Assembly: GCA_965215345.1 (NCBI GenBank)
Contig: CBDCDL010000002.1
Span: 62,001-126,000, forward strand
Direction of reading: 5' to 3'
Length of the DNA stretch: 64,000 nt
Origin: CATQHW01 sp965215345
GTDB lineage: Bacteria > Spirochaetota > Spirochaetia > SZUA-6 > Bin103
The notes below the pieces were generated by a model. It had not been told where the DNA came from and ran no database searches. It saw only the letters and a list, made by a program, of their open reading frames with translations. The position numbers and the translations under genes are program-made. Shown piece after piece: positions 43,188 to 51,192 of this stretch (its first letter is position 1; every line of letters begins with the position of its first letter).

Positions 43188-45158
43188 ATGAGCGCGATCC
43201 TTCCCGTCAATCTTGACGATCTCCTCCACTGCCGCACGGTGGAATCGGAACGGGTCGAGTTCAAGGCGTCGTGGGACGCGCGCACGACCGGCCCCCAGGT
43301 GCTGCGCACGATCTGCGCCTTCGCCAACGATTACCACAACCTGAACGGCGGCTACGTCGTCATCGGCATCGCCGAGCACGGCCGTCGAGCGAGCCTGCCC
43401 CCGCGCGGCCTTTCCGCCGAGGAGGTGGACGCGGCGCAGCAGTGGATTCGCGGCCACTGCAACCGGCTCGATCCTCCCTATCCCCCGATCCTGTCGCCCG
43501 AGGCGGTCGGCGATCGGCTCGTCCTGGTGGTGTGGGCGCCGGCAAGCGAGATGAGACCGCACCGCGCACCCGCTGGCGGCGGCGGGCCAAGTCGGTACTG
43601 GGTTCGTCTCGGCTCCGAGACCGTCGACGCCGAGCGGCGCGGCGACCTGCTGCGCGGGCTCATCCAGCAGACCGCCCGCGTGCCGTGGGACGATCGCCGG
43701 GCGCCCGACGCCCAGGTCGAGGACCTGCGCGAGGCGAAGGTGCGCGAGTACCTGCGGGACGTCGGGAGCGGGCTCCTCGACGAGCCGAGCGAACGGGAGA
43801 TCTACCGGCGCATGCGCCTCACGATGCGGGTCAACGATCACGAGTCGCCCAGGAACGTGGGCCTGCTGTTCTTTTCGAAAGACCCTGAGACGTGGTTCAG
43901 AGGGGCCGGCATCGAGGTCGTGCAGTTCGCCGCTGACCGCGCCGGAGACGTACAGGAGGAGCGCACCTTCGGCGGCGGACTGGTGGATCAGCTTCGCGAC
44001 TGCCTGAACTACCTGGAGAACCTCTCCACCTATCATCTGCAGAAACAGCGTCAGCGAAGCCAAGTGCGCGGTTGGGTCAGCTATCCGCTGCGGGCGGTTC
44101 GCGAGACCCTCGTCAACGCGGTCTATCACCGCGGTTACGACGTCGACCAACCGGAGCCCACCAAGGTCTATCTCTATCCGAGCCGGATCGAAGTCATCAG
44201 CTATCCGGGACCGGTTCCGGGAATCGAGCCCCGCCACCTGGTCCCCGATGCGGAGATTCGGGCCGCTCCCGCCCGCAACCGGCGCATCGGCGAGTTCCTG
44301 AAGGAGCTGAAGCTGGCGGAGGGACGGCTGTCGGGGCTGCCCAAGGTGTTTCAGGCGATGGAAGCCAACGGTTCGCCGGCGCCGAGGTTCGATTTCGACG
44401 AGCAACGGACCTACTTTCAGGCGACGTTGCCCGCTCACCCCGAATACGCGGCGCTGTCCGCGCTGCGGGACGCGGCCCATTTGCGCGCTCTGGGAGAGCA
44501 CGAGGAAGCGCTGCGCCGCATCGAGTCGGTCTGGAACACCAATCACGCTTCGGCGGTGATCGCCGCGGAGATGATCCGCGCGTACGGGGAGCGCGGCGAG
44601 ACCGGGCGGGCAACGGAGATCCTGGAAGCGTTCGAGGCGCACGGACCGGAACATGCTGCCGCCCACGTCGCCAATACGCTGATCGACGTCCTCCTGCACG
44701 CGGGTCAGGAAGCCGAAGCGAGGCGGTTGCTCGCGCGAAACCGTCCCACCTTGTCGGGTCAGGCCGCCGTCGACGCCGCCATCCTGGCCCGGCGCGCCGG
44801 GGATTCCCGTGGCGCGCACCGGTATTTCGAGCGCGCCGGGGACGCCGTGCATGCCGACCCGCGTGCCCTGCACGAGTTCGCGCAGACCAAGCTCCGGTTG
44901 GCGACCGAGGCCTACCGGCGCCGGCAGCGCGACACGAACCGCAGGTTGCTCACGGAGGCTCGTGCGCTTCTGGAACGGGTGATTCAACTCGATGCACCGC
45001 CGTCTCGTCACGCCTGGGCGTGGCGGGACTTGGCGAGGTCGCTCGACCGGCTGCGAGCGCCGCAACGGGACGTCGCGGCGGCCTATCGCAAGGCGATCGA
45101 GCTGCAGCCGGACGAGTCCGGATTCGTCCGGGAACTGAAGAAGATCCGCGCAGGGTAG
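43188..45158 (+). CDS. AlbA_2/Schlafen-like domain protein with ATP-binding and TPR regions
   Basis: The 656-residue protein has an N-terminal AlbA_2 domain (TVESERVEFKASWD, IGIAEHG). A helicase-like or GHKL-type ATP-binding domain of the HATPase_c_4 kind follows near residues 270-400 (PLRAVRETLVNAVYHRGYD, YLYPSRIEVISYPGPVPGIE). A helical C-terminus (about 420-656) with TPR-like pairs completes it. Proteins of this layout are annotated as regulators or as parts of defence loci; function here is unknown. The start at MSAILPVN was chosen for its conserved core; the frame is open back to a GTG at 43059. It overlaps the 3' end of the interrupted DUF2442 gene. Confidence 0.78.
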   Translation: MSAILPVNLDDLLHCRTVESERVEFKASWDARTTGPQVLRTICAFANDYHNLNGGYVVIGIAEHGRRASLPPRGLSAEEVDAAQQWIRGHCNRLDPPYPPILSPEAVGDRLVLVVWAPASEMRPHRAPAGGGGPSRYWVRLGSETVDAERRGDLLRGLIQQTARVPWDDRRAPDAQVEDLREAKVREYLRDVGSGLLDEPSEREIYRRMRLTMRVNDHESPRNVGLLFFSKDPETWFRGAGIEVVQFAADRAGDVQEERTFGGGLVDQLRDCLNYLENLSTYHLQKQRQRSQVRGWVSYPLRAVRETLVNAVYHRGYDVDQPEPTKVYLYPSRIEVISYPGPVPGIEPRHLVPDAEIRAAPARNRRIGEFLKELKLAEGRLSGLPKVFQAMEANGSPAPRFDFDEQRTYFQATLPAHPEYAALSALRDAAHLRALGEHEEALRRIESVWNTNHASAVIAAEMIRAYGERGETGRATEILEAFEAHGPEHAAAHVANTLIDVLLHAGQEAEARRLLARNRPTLSGQAAVDAAILARRAGDSRGAHRYFERAGDAVHADPRALHEFAQTKLRLATEAYRRRQRDTNRRLLTEARALLERVIQLDAPPSRHAWAWRDLARSLDRLRAPQRDVAAAYRKAIELQPDESGFVRELKKIRAG

Positions 45159-45577
45159 CGTCCCACATTCCTCTGTCTCGCTCCCATCCCCGTTTCCGCA
45201 GCACCTCGCCGACCGACCGATCGCGCAGGGTTGACTCGCTTCCCATACCGCTCACAGAAAAAGCGCACACACTCAGGGGCAAGGTCGATGGCATGCTCAT
45301 CGTAAGCACCACTCTCCGGATTCGGCCAGATCAGAGCATAGTCGCCCACCACGGTCCGAAACCGTTCCCTGTCTCTCAACAGCTCGAATACACCACCGGG
45401 ATTCTCTTCGATGAACAGCGCACGAAAATCGAGCTCGTAGATGGATACATCCAGCTCTTCCTCGAACCACACCTGCAATACGAAATCATCCAGATAATCA
45501 GCCTTGAGGATCCCTTTCTCCTGGTGCTTCTCCCACCTGCTTTCATCGTCGGACAGCGCTTGCCATTCTTTCCATTT
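45083..45577 (-). pseudogene. 3' part of a DUF4160-DUF2442 gene split by the insertion element
   Basis: This part carries FVLQVWFEEELDVSIYELD, ENPGGVFELLRDRERFRTVV and PECVRFFCERYGKRV, a DUF2442-like domain. Reading outwards from the element's left edge gives KWKEWQALSDDESRWEKHQE in frame. Removing the element and one copy of TTTCCATTT joins it in frame with the 48520-48681 part. The original gene therefore encoded a DUF4160-DUF2442 fusion of roughly 200 residues. These domains are often found as adjacent small genes next to toxin-antitoxin genes. The extreme C-terminal extension to 45083 overlaps the AlbA_2 gene and may not be real. Confidence 0.75.
45569..45577. repeat. Left target-site duplication
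   Basis: TTTCCATTT directly abuts the left inverted repeat and recurs directly after the right one at 48520-48528. It is a perfect 9-bp duplication, as expected from a single insertion. Confidence 0.9.
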
Positions 45578-45601
45578 GGGTGCGGCTCCTTTGCGACGAC
45601 C
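45578..45601. repeat. Left terminal inverted repeat
   Basis: The repeat begins GGGTGCGGCTCC and ends TTTGCGACGACC. It matches the right repeat in inverted orientation at 23 of 24 positions. Confidence 0.9.
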
Positions 45602-45804
45602 ACTCAGGAGGCCCTGGGGCGTGTGAGGGAGTCGGGCTGGGAGTGAGCGACCTTCGCTGAAACAGACGGCAGCGCCAGGAGAGTTCGGCGGCGATAATCC
45701 CGCTGGCGAGAGTTCGGCCGGATGCGGGAACGCAGCAGGGGCGCGCTGGCGTTTGCGGTCGAGGGTGGTGAGCGAGGTCGTTGGGACCGCAGCGGGCTGC
45801 GGCT

Positions 45805-47406
45805 CTACTTGACGAGTCTCAGGCGATTCCTTCGTTCACTGGGCGTGGGCCGCAGGTGCGGCACCTGTCCGTCGGCGTAGCGCTGCTGATGGGTACGCTG
45901 CCACTCGCGCGCCTCATGGAAGGCCCAGTACTCGTCGAAATCGCCACTTGAGCGCAGCGCCCGCAGGCGCAGCACCGCCTCGGCCCCCGACAGCCGCCAG
46001 CGTGCGCCGGTGATACCAAGCCGGTCGTTGACCAAGTGGCGGCACGCGCCTTCGATGACCCCCGAGCCGATCGGCAGCCCGGCGGCAAGGTACTGATCGT
46101 AGGCCAGGTAGTCCTGGTACTTCAGCAGGTAATTGGCGCACCGGTCCAGCGGCTCGCGCCGCCGACTCGTCAGACCGCGCTTGGTGGCGCTGCGCCGCAT
46201 GCCGGCAGCCACGTGCACGGCGCGGCCTTCCAGCACTCGCCCGAGGCGGTGCAAGACCCACTGTTCCAGCGTTCTTGAGCCCTCGGCGCACAGGGCGTGG
46301 CCAGCTTTCCAGAGGTACTCCAGCACGTGAAAGATGTCGAGCACGATCGTCAGGTGCACGCCGTGCTGCTCGGCCAAGTCTTCGAGGATATCCAACTGCG
46401 TCTCGTTGCCGTCGACCACTGCCGCCCAGCGCCGGGAACAGTGCGGGTCGCGCTCCAGGGCTTCGCGGAACGCCTCCTCCAACACCTGCCGGGGTTCGTG
46501 CTCCAGACTCGCCCACACCCGTTTGTGCTGCGGGCGGGGCCGTTGCGGGGAGTTCCGTTGCGCTTCTTCGTCCCTGGCCAGCACGGCGAGCATCTGCTCG
46601 GGCGTACGCACGTGGGGCGCCACGGAGTAGACGGCCGCCACCGTGGACATGCGCTTGCGGTTGCCCTTCTCGCCCTTGCTCAGCCGCGTGTCCATCGTGC
46701 GGCGCGGCGTGCGCTCGCTGGCCGTGCGCGTGGCCGGGCGCAGGTCCTGCCGGTGCATGACCACGCCTTTGCCGTCACTGCTGATCACCAGCAGGGCGTC
46801 GGCCGCTTGTTCTTCGGCCGCTTGCTCGCCGGCCGCTTGCTCGGCCGCCTGATGGCGCTGCTCGTAGAACGCCTCGAAGTCCTCGGCCGCTCGGCTGACC
46901 AGTTGTTCCACCTGCCGCTTGCCGATCGTGGCGCCGGTGTACCGGCTCAGCGTCTCGACCGTCTCGTCGAAGGAACTCTTCGACGCCTCCAGCGCCGCTC
47001 GACGGCGCACCTCCAGCGAGTAGCGCTCCTCAGGCAGGTTCAACTGCGCGTCCAGCGGGTGCAGGCTCTGCGCTCCCTGCGCCCCGTAGCCGCTGCGACC
47101 CACCACGACCGTGCCGAAAATCGTCTCCAACTCGCGCTGCTGCTGGCGCTTGCGGGTGCGCAGCCGGCCCTCCGCGTCCACCACTTCGTCGGCCGCCTGC
47201 GCCTGCGCCTGTTCATCGACGCAGTCCTGGTAAAGCTGGCGCATCAACTCCTGGCCCTCCTTGGCCAACAGTCGCTCCAGATCACTGTGCTGCATCCGTT
47301 GCGTCTCCTCTCGGCTCGCCACCCGCAGCAACCGCTCGAACGCCGCCCGCGTGGCCGCAAACGGGTCAACCGCAGTCTCGCACGCCCAACCGATCGCCGC
47401 CCCCAT
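45805..47406 (-). CDS. ISKra4-family transposase
   Basis: The 533-residue transposase has SSDGKGVVMHRQDLRP and AAVVDGNETQLDILEDL, which carry candidate catalytic aspartates, and the family signature GLPIGSGVIEGACRHLVNDR with the catalytic Glu, followed by LGITGARWRLSGAEAVLRLR. The N-terminus has a coiled, Gln/Arg-rich stretch (VDEQAQAQAADEV) and a low-complexity Ala/Glu/Gln insert (HQAAEQAAGEQAA). It lies 3 nt after the DUF4338 gene, so the two are co-transcribed. It should cut and join the 24-bp inverted repeats. Confidence 0.92.
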   Translation of the reverse strand: MGAAIGWACETAVDPFAATRAAFERLLRVASREETQRMQHSDLERLLAKEGQELMRQLYQDCVDEQAQAQAADEVVDAEGRLRTRKRQQQRELETIFGTVVVGRSGYGAQGAQSLHPLDAQLNLPEERYSLEVRRRAALEASKSSFDETVETLSRYTGATIGKRQVEQLVSRAAEDFEAFYEQRHQAAEQAAGEQAAEEQAADALLVISSDGKGVVMHRQDLRPATRTASERTPRRTMDTRLSKGEKGNRKRMSTVAAVYSVAPHVRTPEQMLAVLARDEEAQRNSPQRPRPQHKRVWASLEHEPRQVLEEAFREALERDPHCSRRWAAVVDGNETQLDILEDLAEQHGVHLTIVLDIFHVLEYLWKAGHALCAEGSRTLEQWVLHRLGRVLEGRAVHVAAGMRRSATKRGLTSRRREPLDRCANYLLKYQDYLAYDQYLAAGLPIGSGVIEGACRHLVNDRLGITGARWRLSGAEAVLRLRALRSSGDFDEYWAFHEAREWQRTHQQRYADGQVPHLRPTPSERRNRLRLVK

Positions 47407-47409
47407 CGC

Positions 47410-48312
47410 TCAGGCTCCAGCCAGCCGGCGCTGCGCATCGGCCACCAGAGGATACACCAGCACCCGCTTCGGCGCCTGCCCATGGCGCGCATGCGCGCGG
47501 TCCATGCGACCCCGCCCGGCCGTGTCGCCCAACTCGATCCAGTTCGCTGCCCGGTAGCAGGTGCCGGCAAAGCGCCCTCGGTCCACCAGCGTCTCCAGCA
47601 GCAGCGGCTCGGTGGCGAAGCGCGCCTGCCAGTCGGCGGCCAGCCGCCCGGCCAGCAGCGACAGCAGCCGGCTGGCCAGGTTCTTCACCCGCACCCACGG
47701 CAGCACCAGAAACCGGCTGTTGTTGACCACCCGCTGCAGATTGCGCGCACGCGTCGGATCGTCCCAGCCGATCCAGCGCTCGCGCACCGCCAGCCGCCAC
47801 GCCGGCGAGGAGACCTGCAGCGCCGCCACCACCGTCGGCGCCGGACGGCTGACGAACCCCAGGTAGCGCATCTGCGCCCCGAATGGCACCCGGTAGCCCA
47901 GGTAGTGGTAGCGGCCGATCAACTCACGCCACCAGCCATGCTCGCCAGCGCTCGTCACCGGCTGCAGGCTGACGGTCCCGAATTGCCCCACCGTGCCCAG
48001 CATCGGCCGCCCGGGCTCGCCGGCTGCCGTGCGCGGCACCTGCGTGCGCGAGCCCAGCGGCCGCCCGACGTTGCGTTTCGGCGGCAACCGCAACCGGCCT
48101 TCGCCTTCCAGCCTCAGCAGCAGGTCACGACATTCACGGACTTTCAGCGCGCCGCTCGCCCGCCGCCACCGCAGCCGCTCGCACACCCGCGCCATGAGCT
48201 GCGCACGGCTGCGGCTGCCCCCGTTGGCGACCTCCTCGACGACGACCCGCACCTCGGCCTCGCTGAACGTTCTGCCGGCACACCGCAGGCAGCCCCTGTC
48301 GTTGGCATTCAT
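47410..48312 (-). CDS. DUF4338 (Druantia DruA-like) protein carried by the insertion element
   Basis: The 300-residue protein matches DUF4338, the domain of DruA in the Druantia anti-phage system: LIGRYHYLGYRVPFGAQMRY, RERWIGWDDPTRARNL, VVNNSRFLVLPWVRVKNLAS, LLETLVDRGRFAGTCYRAAN and LGDTAGRGRMDRAH. No druB, druC, druD or druE partner lies nearby, so a full Druantia system is absent. It precedes and is coupled to the transposase gene within the inverted repeats. A role in transposition, target choice or superinfection control is possible. The biochemical function of DUF4338 is unknown. Confidence 0.85.
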   Translation of the reverse strand: MNANDRGCLRCAGRTFSEAEVRVVVEEVANGGSRSRAQLMARVCERLRWRRASGALKVRECRDLLLRLEGEGRLRLPPKRNVGRPLGSRTQVPRTAAGEPGRPMLGTVGQFGTVSLQPVTSAGEHGWWRELIGRYHYLGYRVPFGAQMRYLGFVSRPAPTVVAALQVSSPAWRLAVRERWIGWDDPTRARNLQRVVNNSRFLVLPWVRVKNLASRLLSLLAGRLAADWQARFATEPLLLETLVDRGRFAGTCYRAANWIELGDTAGRGRMDRAHARHGQAPKRVLVYPLVADAQRRLAGA

Positions 48313-48495
48313 CGCTCACCCTCCCGTACGAGCACGGGCAAGGTACGAGCATGAGCGGGATTTGTCCAGCCTCTCGGGACGGCAACCCGCCCGGCTGCAG
48401 GGGACCTACGGCGCCGCCCACGGCATAAGCTGCCCGAAACGGCACCTCCGCGTGTGGCCGACCGCATCTAACTCACATATTGGCATGAACATAGA

Positions 48496-48519
48496 GGTCG
48501 TCGCAAAAGAGCCGCACCC
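48496..48519. repeat. Right terminal inverted repeat
   Basis: This is the reverse complement of the left repeat with one mismatch (GGGTGCGGCTCT against GGGTGCGGCTCC, read from outside in). Confidence 0.9.
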
Positions 48520-48681
48520 TTTCCATTTCATGGCGTCATCACCCCACGATCGAAATCGGTCGCCCCTGCCGGACTCCATCCCACCCTGATACTTCACGTG
48601 AACATGAGGAGGCGCGTGATCATCATAGTTCATCAGAACGAGCACGGCTCCTCTCTTGAAGGGGTGCGATACCGGTGGCAT
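48520..48681 (-). pseudogene. 5' part of the split DUF4160-DUF2442 gene
   Basis: The fragment starts MPPVSHPFKRGAVLVLMNYD and contains DHAPPHVHVKYQGG, the DUF4160 signature (DHxPPHxHVxY). It reaches the insertion site at GDDAMKWK, where the 9-bp duplication encodes KWK. The rest of the gene is at 45083-45577, beyond the element. Confidence 0.82.
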
Positions 48682-48716
48682 CGTAGATCGGTGGCCTGCG
48701 TGCCGTCCCCGGCCGG

Positions 48717-49172
48717 CTACGCCATGCAGGGAGCCGGCGGTGGGAGCACGGACCAGCCGCCGCTGCCGGGTTGTTCGAACGAGGCTCTCACGGTGATGGA
48801 GATGCCGCCGCGCACGCTGAAGGCGCCGGTCACCTCGCAGGCGATCGGCTGCAGCGCGGCGACCAGGTCGTCGAGGATGCGGTTGGTCACGTGCTCGTGG
48901 AAGGTCCCCTCGTCGCGGTAGGACCACAGGTACAGCTTCAGCGACTTGGACTCCACAACGCGCTGGTCGGGGATGTAGCGGATCGAGATGGTGGCGAAGT
49001 CAGGCTGCCCGGTGATCGGGCATACGCAGGTGAACTCCGGGCAGTCCAGGGTGACCAGATAGGGACGGCCCGGATGACGGTTCGGGAACGTCTCCAGCGT
49101 CCTGGAAGGCTGGGCGCCCCCCGCTGCGCCCAGCAGGGTCAAGTCATCTCCGGCGGCGGGATCGTCAGCCAC
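48717..49172 (-). CDS. queF: NADPH-dependent 7-cyano-7-deazaguanine reductase
   Basis: This 151-residue protein is a short (monofunctional YkvM-type) QueF, reducing the nitrile of preQ0 to the amine of preQ1 in queuosine synthesis. The nucleophilic C51 is in CPITGQPDFA, and the NADPH-site motif E74-S-K-S-L-K79 is present. The C-terminal GTFHEHVTNRI and FSVRGGISITVRA also match. It starts with GTG and overlaps the transporter gene upstream by 8 bp. No other que genes are in the window. Confidence 0.95.
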   Translation of the reverse strand: MADDPAAGDDLTLLGAAGGAQPSRTLETFPNRHPGRPYLVTLDCPEFTCVCPITGQPDFATISIRYIPDQRVVESKSLKLYLWSYRDEGTFHEHVTNRILDDLVAALQPIACEVTGAFSVRGGISITVRASFEQPGSGGWSVLPPPAPCMA

Positions 49173-49863
49173 GGGATCTCAGACCGATGCGAAGCGGCGT
49201 GAAATCGGTTCCGGTATCGAAGTAATCCACTCCCTCGCGCCGTTTCAGCCAGCGGACCACGGCATAGGTCAGCGGTGTCGCGACCGCCTCGTATGCCACC
49301 TTGAACAGCCACTGCGCCACCACCAGTCGCAGCACCTGGCCGGAGGGGAACACGCCGATGAAGGCGACCGTGATGAACACGCCGGAGTCGATCAGTTGAC
49401 CGACCACCGTGCTGCCGATCGTGCGCAGCCACAGCATCCTGCCCGACGTGGCCACCTTGAGCTTGGCGAGCACGAACGAATTCACGAACTCGCCGGCGAG
49501 GTAGGCCAGGAACGACGCGGCGACGATGCGCGGGACCGCGCCCAGGGTGCGCAGGTAGGCGTCCTGGCCGTCCCAGAACCCGGCCGGCCGCAGCCAGCCG
49601 CCGATCGCGATGGCCAGGACTGCCACGGCGTTGCAGAGAAAGCCGATCCAGATCACCCGGCGGCAGCGCTGGTAGCCGTACACCTCCGTGAGCACGTCCC
49701 CGAGGATGTAGGTCAGCGGGAACAGGATCACCGCGGCGGGCAGCACGATGGTCGCGGTGAAGGCCACCTGCTTGCCGGCGATGATGTTCGAAACCACCAG
49801 CGTGGTCACGAACAGCGCCGTGATGGCGTCGAGGTAGCGGGGGCGGGCGGACTGCGGCTTCAT
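49165..49863 (-). CDS. Queuosine precursor transporter (YhhQ/QPTR family)
   Basis: The 232-residue integral membrane protein has six TM segments. The family block LFPLTYILGDVLTEVYGYQ appears early, GEFVNSFVLAKLK in the middle, and STVVGQLIDSGVFITVAFIG later. YhhQ-type proteins import preQ0 or preQ1. Coupling to queF indicates preQ0 salvage followed by reduction to preQ1, so the organism may depend on outside preQ0 for queuosine. It is divergent from the transaldolase gene, with 144 bp between the starts. Confidence 0.93.
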   Translation of the reverse strand: MKPQSARPRYLDAITALFVTTLVVSNIIAGKQVAFTATIVLPAAVILFPLTYILGDVLTEVYGYQRCRRVIWIGFLCNAVAVLAIAIGGWLRPAGFWDGQDAYLRTLGAVPRIVAASFLAYLAGEFVNSFVLAKLKVATSGRMLWLRTIGSTVVGQLIDSGVFITVAFIGVFPSGQVLRLVVAQWLFKVAYEAVATPLTYAVVRWLKRREGVDYFDTGTDFTPLRIGLRSRG

Positions 49864-50007
49864 CGATCGAGACTACCCGCGCCGGCCGATCCACGCAAGA
49901 ATGGCCGATTGCGAAACGGCGCCGCGCGACGTTCCTGTCGGGGGCCGTCGCATGACTGCCATGGAACGCTCGCGGTACCATGTGGCGGTAATCAAAGGAG
50001 AACGGCG

Positions 50008-51192
50008 GTGCCGACACCACACGACCTGACGCAATTGGGCCAGGCGGTCTGGCTCGACTTCATCCAGCGCAGCTTCCTGCGCGACGCCGGGCTTTCCCGG
50101 CTGGTAGCCGAGGGCGTGCGCGGGGTCACGTCCAATCCCACCATCTTCCAGAAGGCGATCGGCGAGAGCGACGACTACGACCAGCAACTTCGCGAGGTGC
50201 CACGGGACTCGTCCACCGAGGAAGCGTACGAGGCGCTGGCGATCGCCGATATCGTGCGCGCCTGCGACGAGTTGCGCCCCACCTACGACCGCCTCGATGG
50301 ACGCGACGGGTTCGTGAGCCTGGAGGTGAGCCCGGCGCTCGCCCACGACACGCCGGGAACGGTGGCCGCCACCAAGCGGCTGGCAGCGGCGGTCGGCCGC
50401 CCGAACCTGATGATCAAGGTGCCGGGCACTCCGGCCGGAGTGCCCGCCATCGCCGAGCTGATCGGCTCCGGGGTCAACATCAACGTCACCCTGCTGTTCT
50501 CCGTGGACGGCTACCGTGCGGTGGCGGCTGCTTACCTGGACGGCCTGACGACCCTCGCCAAGCACGGCCCGACGGTGCCCGGCGGACACGCCGTGAACCG
50601 CATCGGCTCGGTGGCATCGTTCTTCGTGAGCCGCGTGGACACGGCGGTCGACGGCGCCCTGCCCGACGGCTCGCCGCTCCTGGGCACGGCGGCGGTCGCC
50701 AACGCCAGGATCGCCTACGCGGCCTACCAGTCGATCTTCTCCGGAGAGCGCTGGGAGAATCTGGCAGCGGCCGGCGCCCGCGTGCAGCGCCTGCTCTGGG
50801 CAAGCACCAGCACCAAGAATCCGGCCTACCCGGCCACCAGGTACGTGGACGAGCTGATCGGGCCCGACACCGTCAACACGATGCCCCCGGAGACGCTGGA
50901 CGCATTCCGCGCCGGCGGCACGGCCGCCGTTACGCTGACCGCGGGCGTGGACGAGGCGCGGCGCCACATCGACGAGCTTGCCGGCGCCGGCGTCGACCTG
51001 GACCGGGTGACGGCCGACCTGCAGCAGGCCGGCGTGGCCGCGTTCGCGGAGTCCTTCGACGCGCTGCTCGCGTCGGTCGAGCACAAACGGTCCGAGCTGG
51101 CCGCTTGCGCCCGGGAATCGTCGCCTGCGGCTCCGCTTCCCGCCCAGCCGGGCCTCTCGCGGAGCTTGCCGGTTGCCCGGCAAGCTCCTTGA
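50008..51192 (+). CDS. tal: Transaldolase
   Basis: The 394-residue protein is the actinobacteria/cyanobacteria-type transaldolase. It moves a dihydroxyacetone unit from sedoheptulose 7-phosphate or fructose 6-phosphate. The Schiff-base lysine is K137 in LMIKVPGTPAG. GVRGVTSNPTIFQKAIG, INVTLLFSVDGYRAVAAAYL and WASTSTKNPAYP are the family signatures. It starts with GTG, with AAAGGAG about 5 nt upstream. The C-terminal 40 residues are low in conservation and end in the pgi start (TTGA overlap). In many bacteria the two genes form a single fusion. Confidence 0.93.
   Translation: MPTPHDLTQLGQAVWLDFIQRSFLRDAGLSRLVAEGVRGVTSNPTIFQKAIGESDDYDQQLREVPRDSSTEEAYEALAIADIVRACDELRPTYDRLDGRDGFVSLEVSPALAHDTPGTVAATKRLAAAVGRPNLMIKVPGTPAGVPAIAELIGSGVNINVTLLFSVDGYRAVAAAYLDGLTTLAKHGPTVPGGHAVNRIGSVASFFVSRVDTAVDGALPDGSPLLGTAAVANARIAYAAYQSIFSGERWENLAAAGARVQRLLWASTSTKNPAYPATRYVDELIGPDTVNTMPPETLDAFRAGGTAAVTLTAGVDEARRHIDELAGAGVDLDRVTADLQQAGVAAFAESFDALLASVEHKRSELAACARESSPAAPLPAQPGLSRSLPVARQAP
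51161..51188 (+). promoter_or_regulatory. Perfect 12-bp hairpin directly before the pgi start
   Basis: GGAGCTTGCCGG pairs perfectly with CCGGCAAGCTCC around TTGC. It ends at the base before the TTG of pgi and spans the last codons of tal. The only GGAG sequences near this start are inside the stem, so the hairpin could limit pgi translation. Confidence 0.6.

Larger units (their letters stand above)
45578..48519. mobile_element. ISKra4-like insertion element with a DUF4338 passenger
   Basis: The element is 2942 bp long. It has 24-bp terminal inverted repeats that match at 23 positions and a perfect 9-bp target duplication, TTTCCATTT. Inside, on the minus strand, lie a DUF4338/DruA-like gene and then an ISKra4-type transposase gene with only 3 nt between. 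About 200 bp before the left end and 180 bp before the right end hold no gene. Both boundaries and both genes look intact, so the insertion is probably recent and possibly still mobile. Confidence 0.92.

Noticed and set aside
47410..48312. A complete Druantia defence system
   Set aside because: Only the DruA-like gene is present; no large helicase DruE or other dru genes lie in the window, and the gene sits inside the IS boundaries.
46297..48354. A 685-residue open frame on the plus strand opposite the transposase and DUF4338 genes
   Set aside because: It is rich in Arg, His, Gln and Pro with no domain, and lies antisense to two well-supported genes. High GC keeps antisense frames open.
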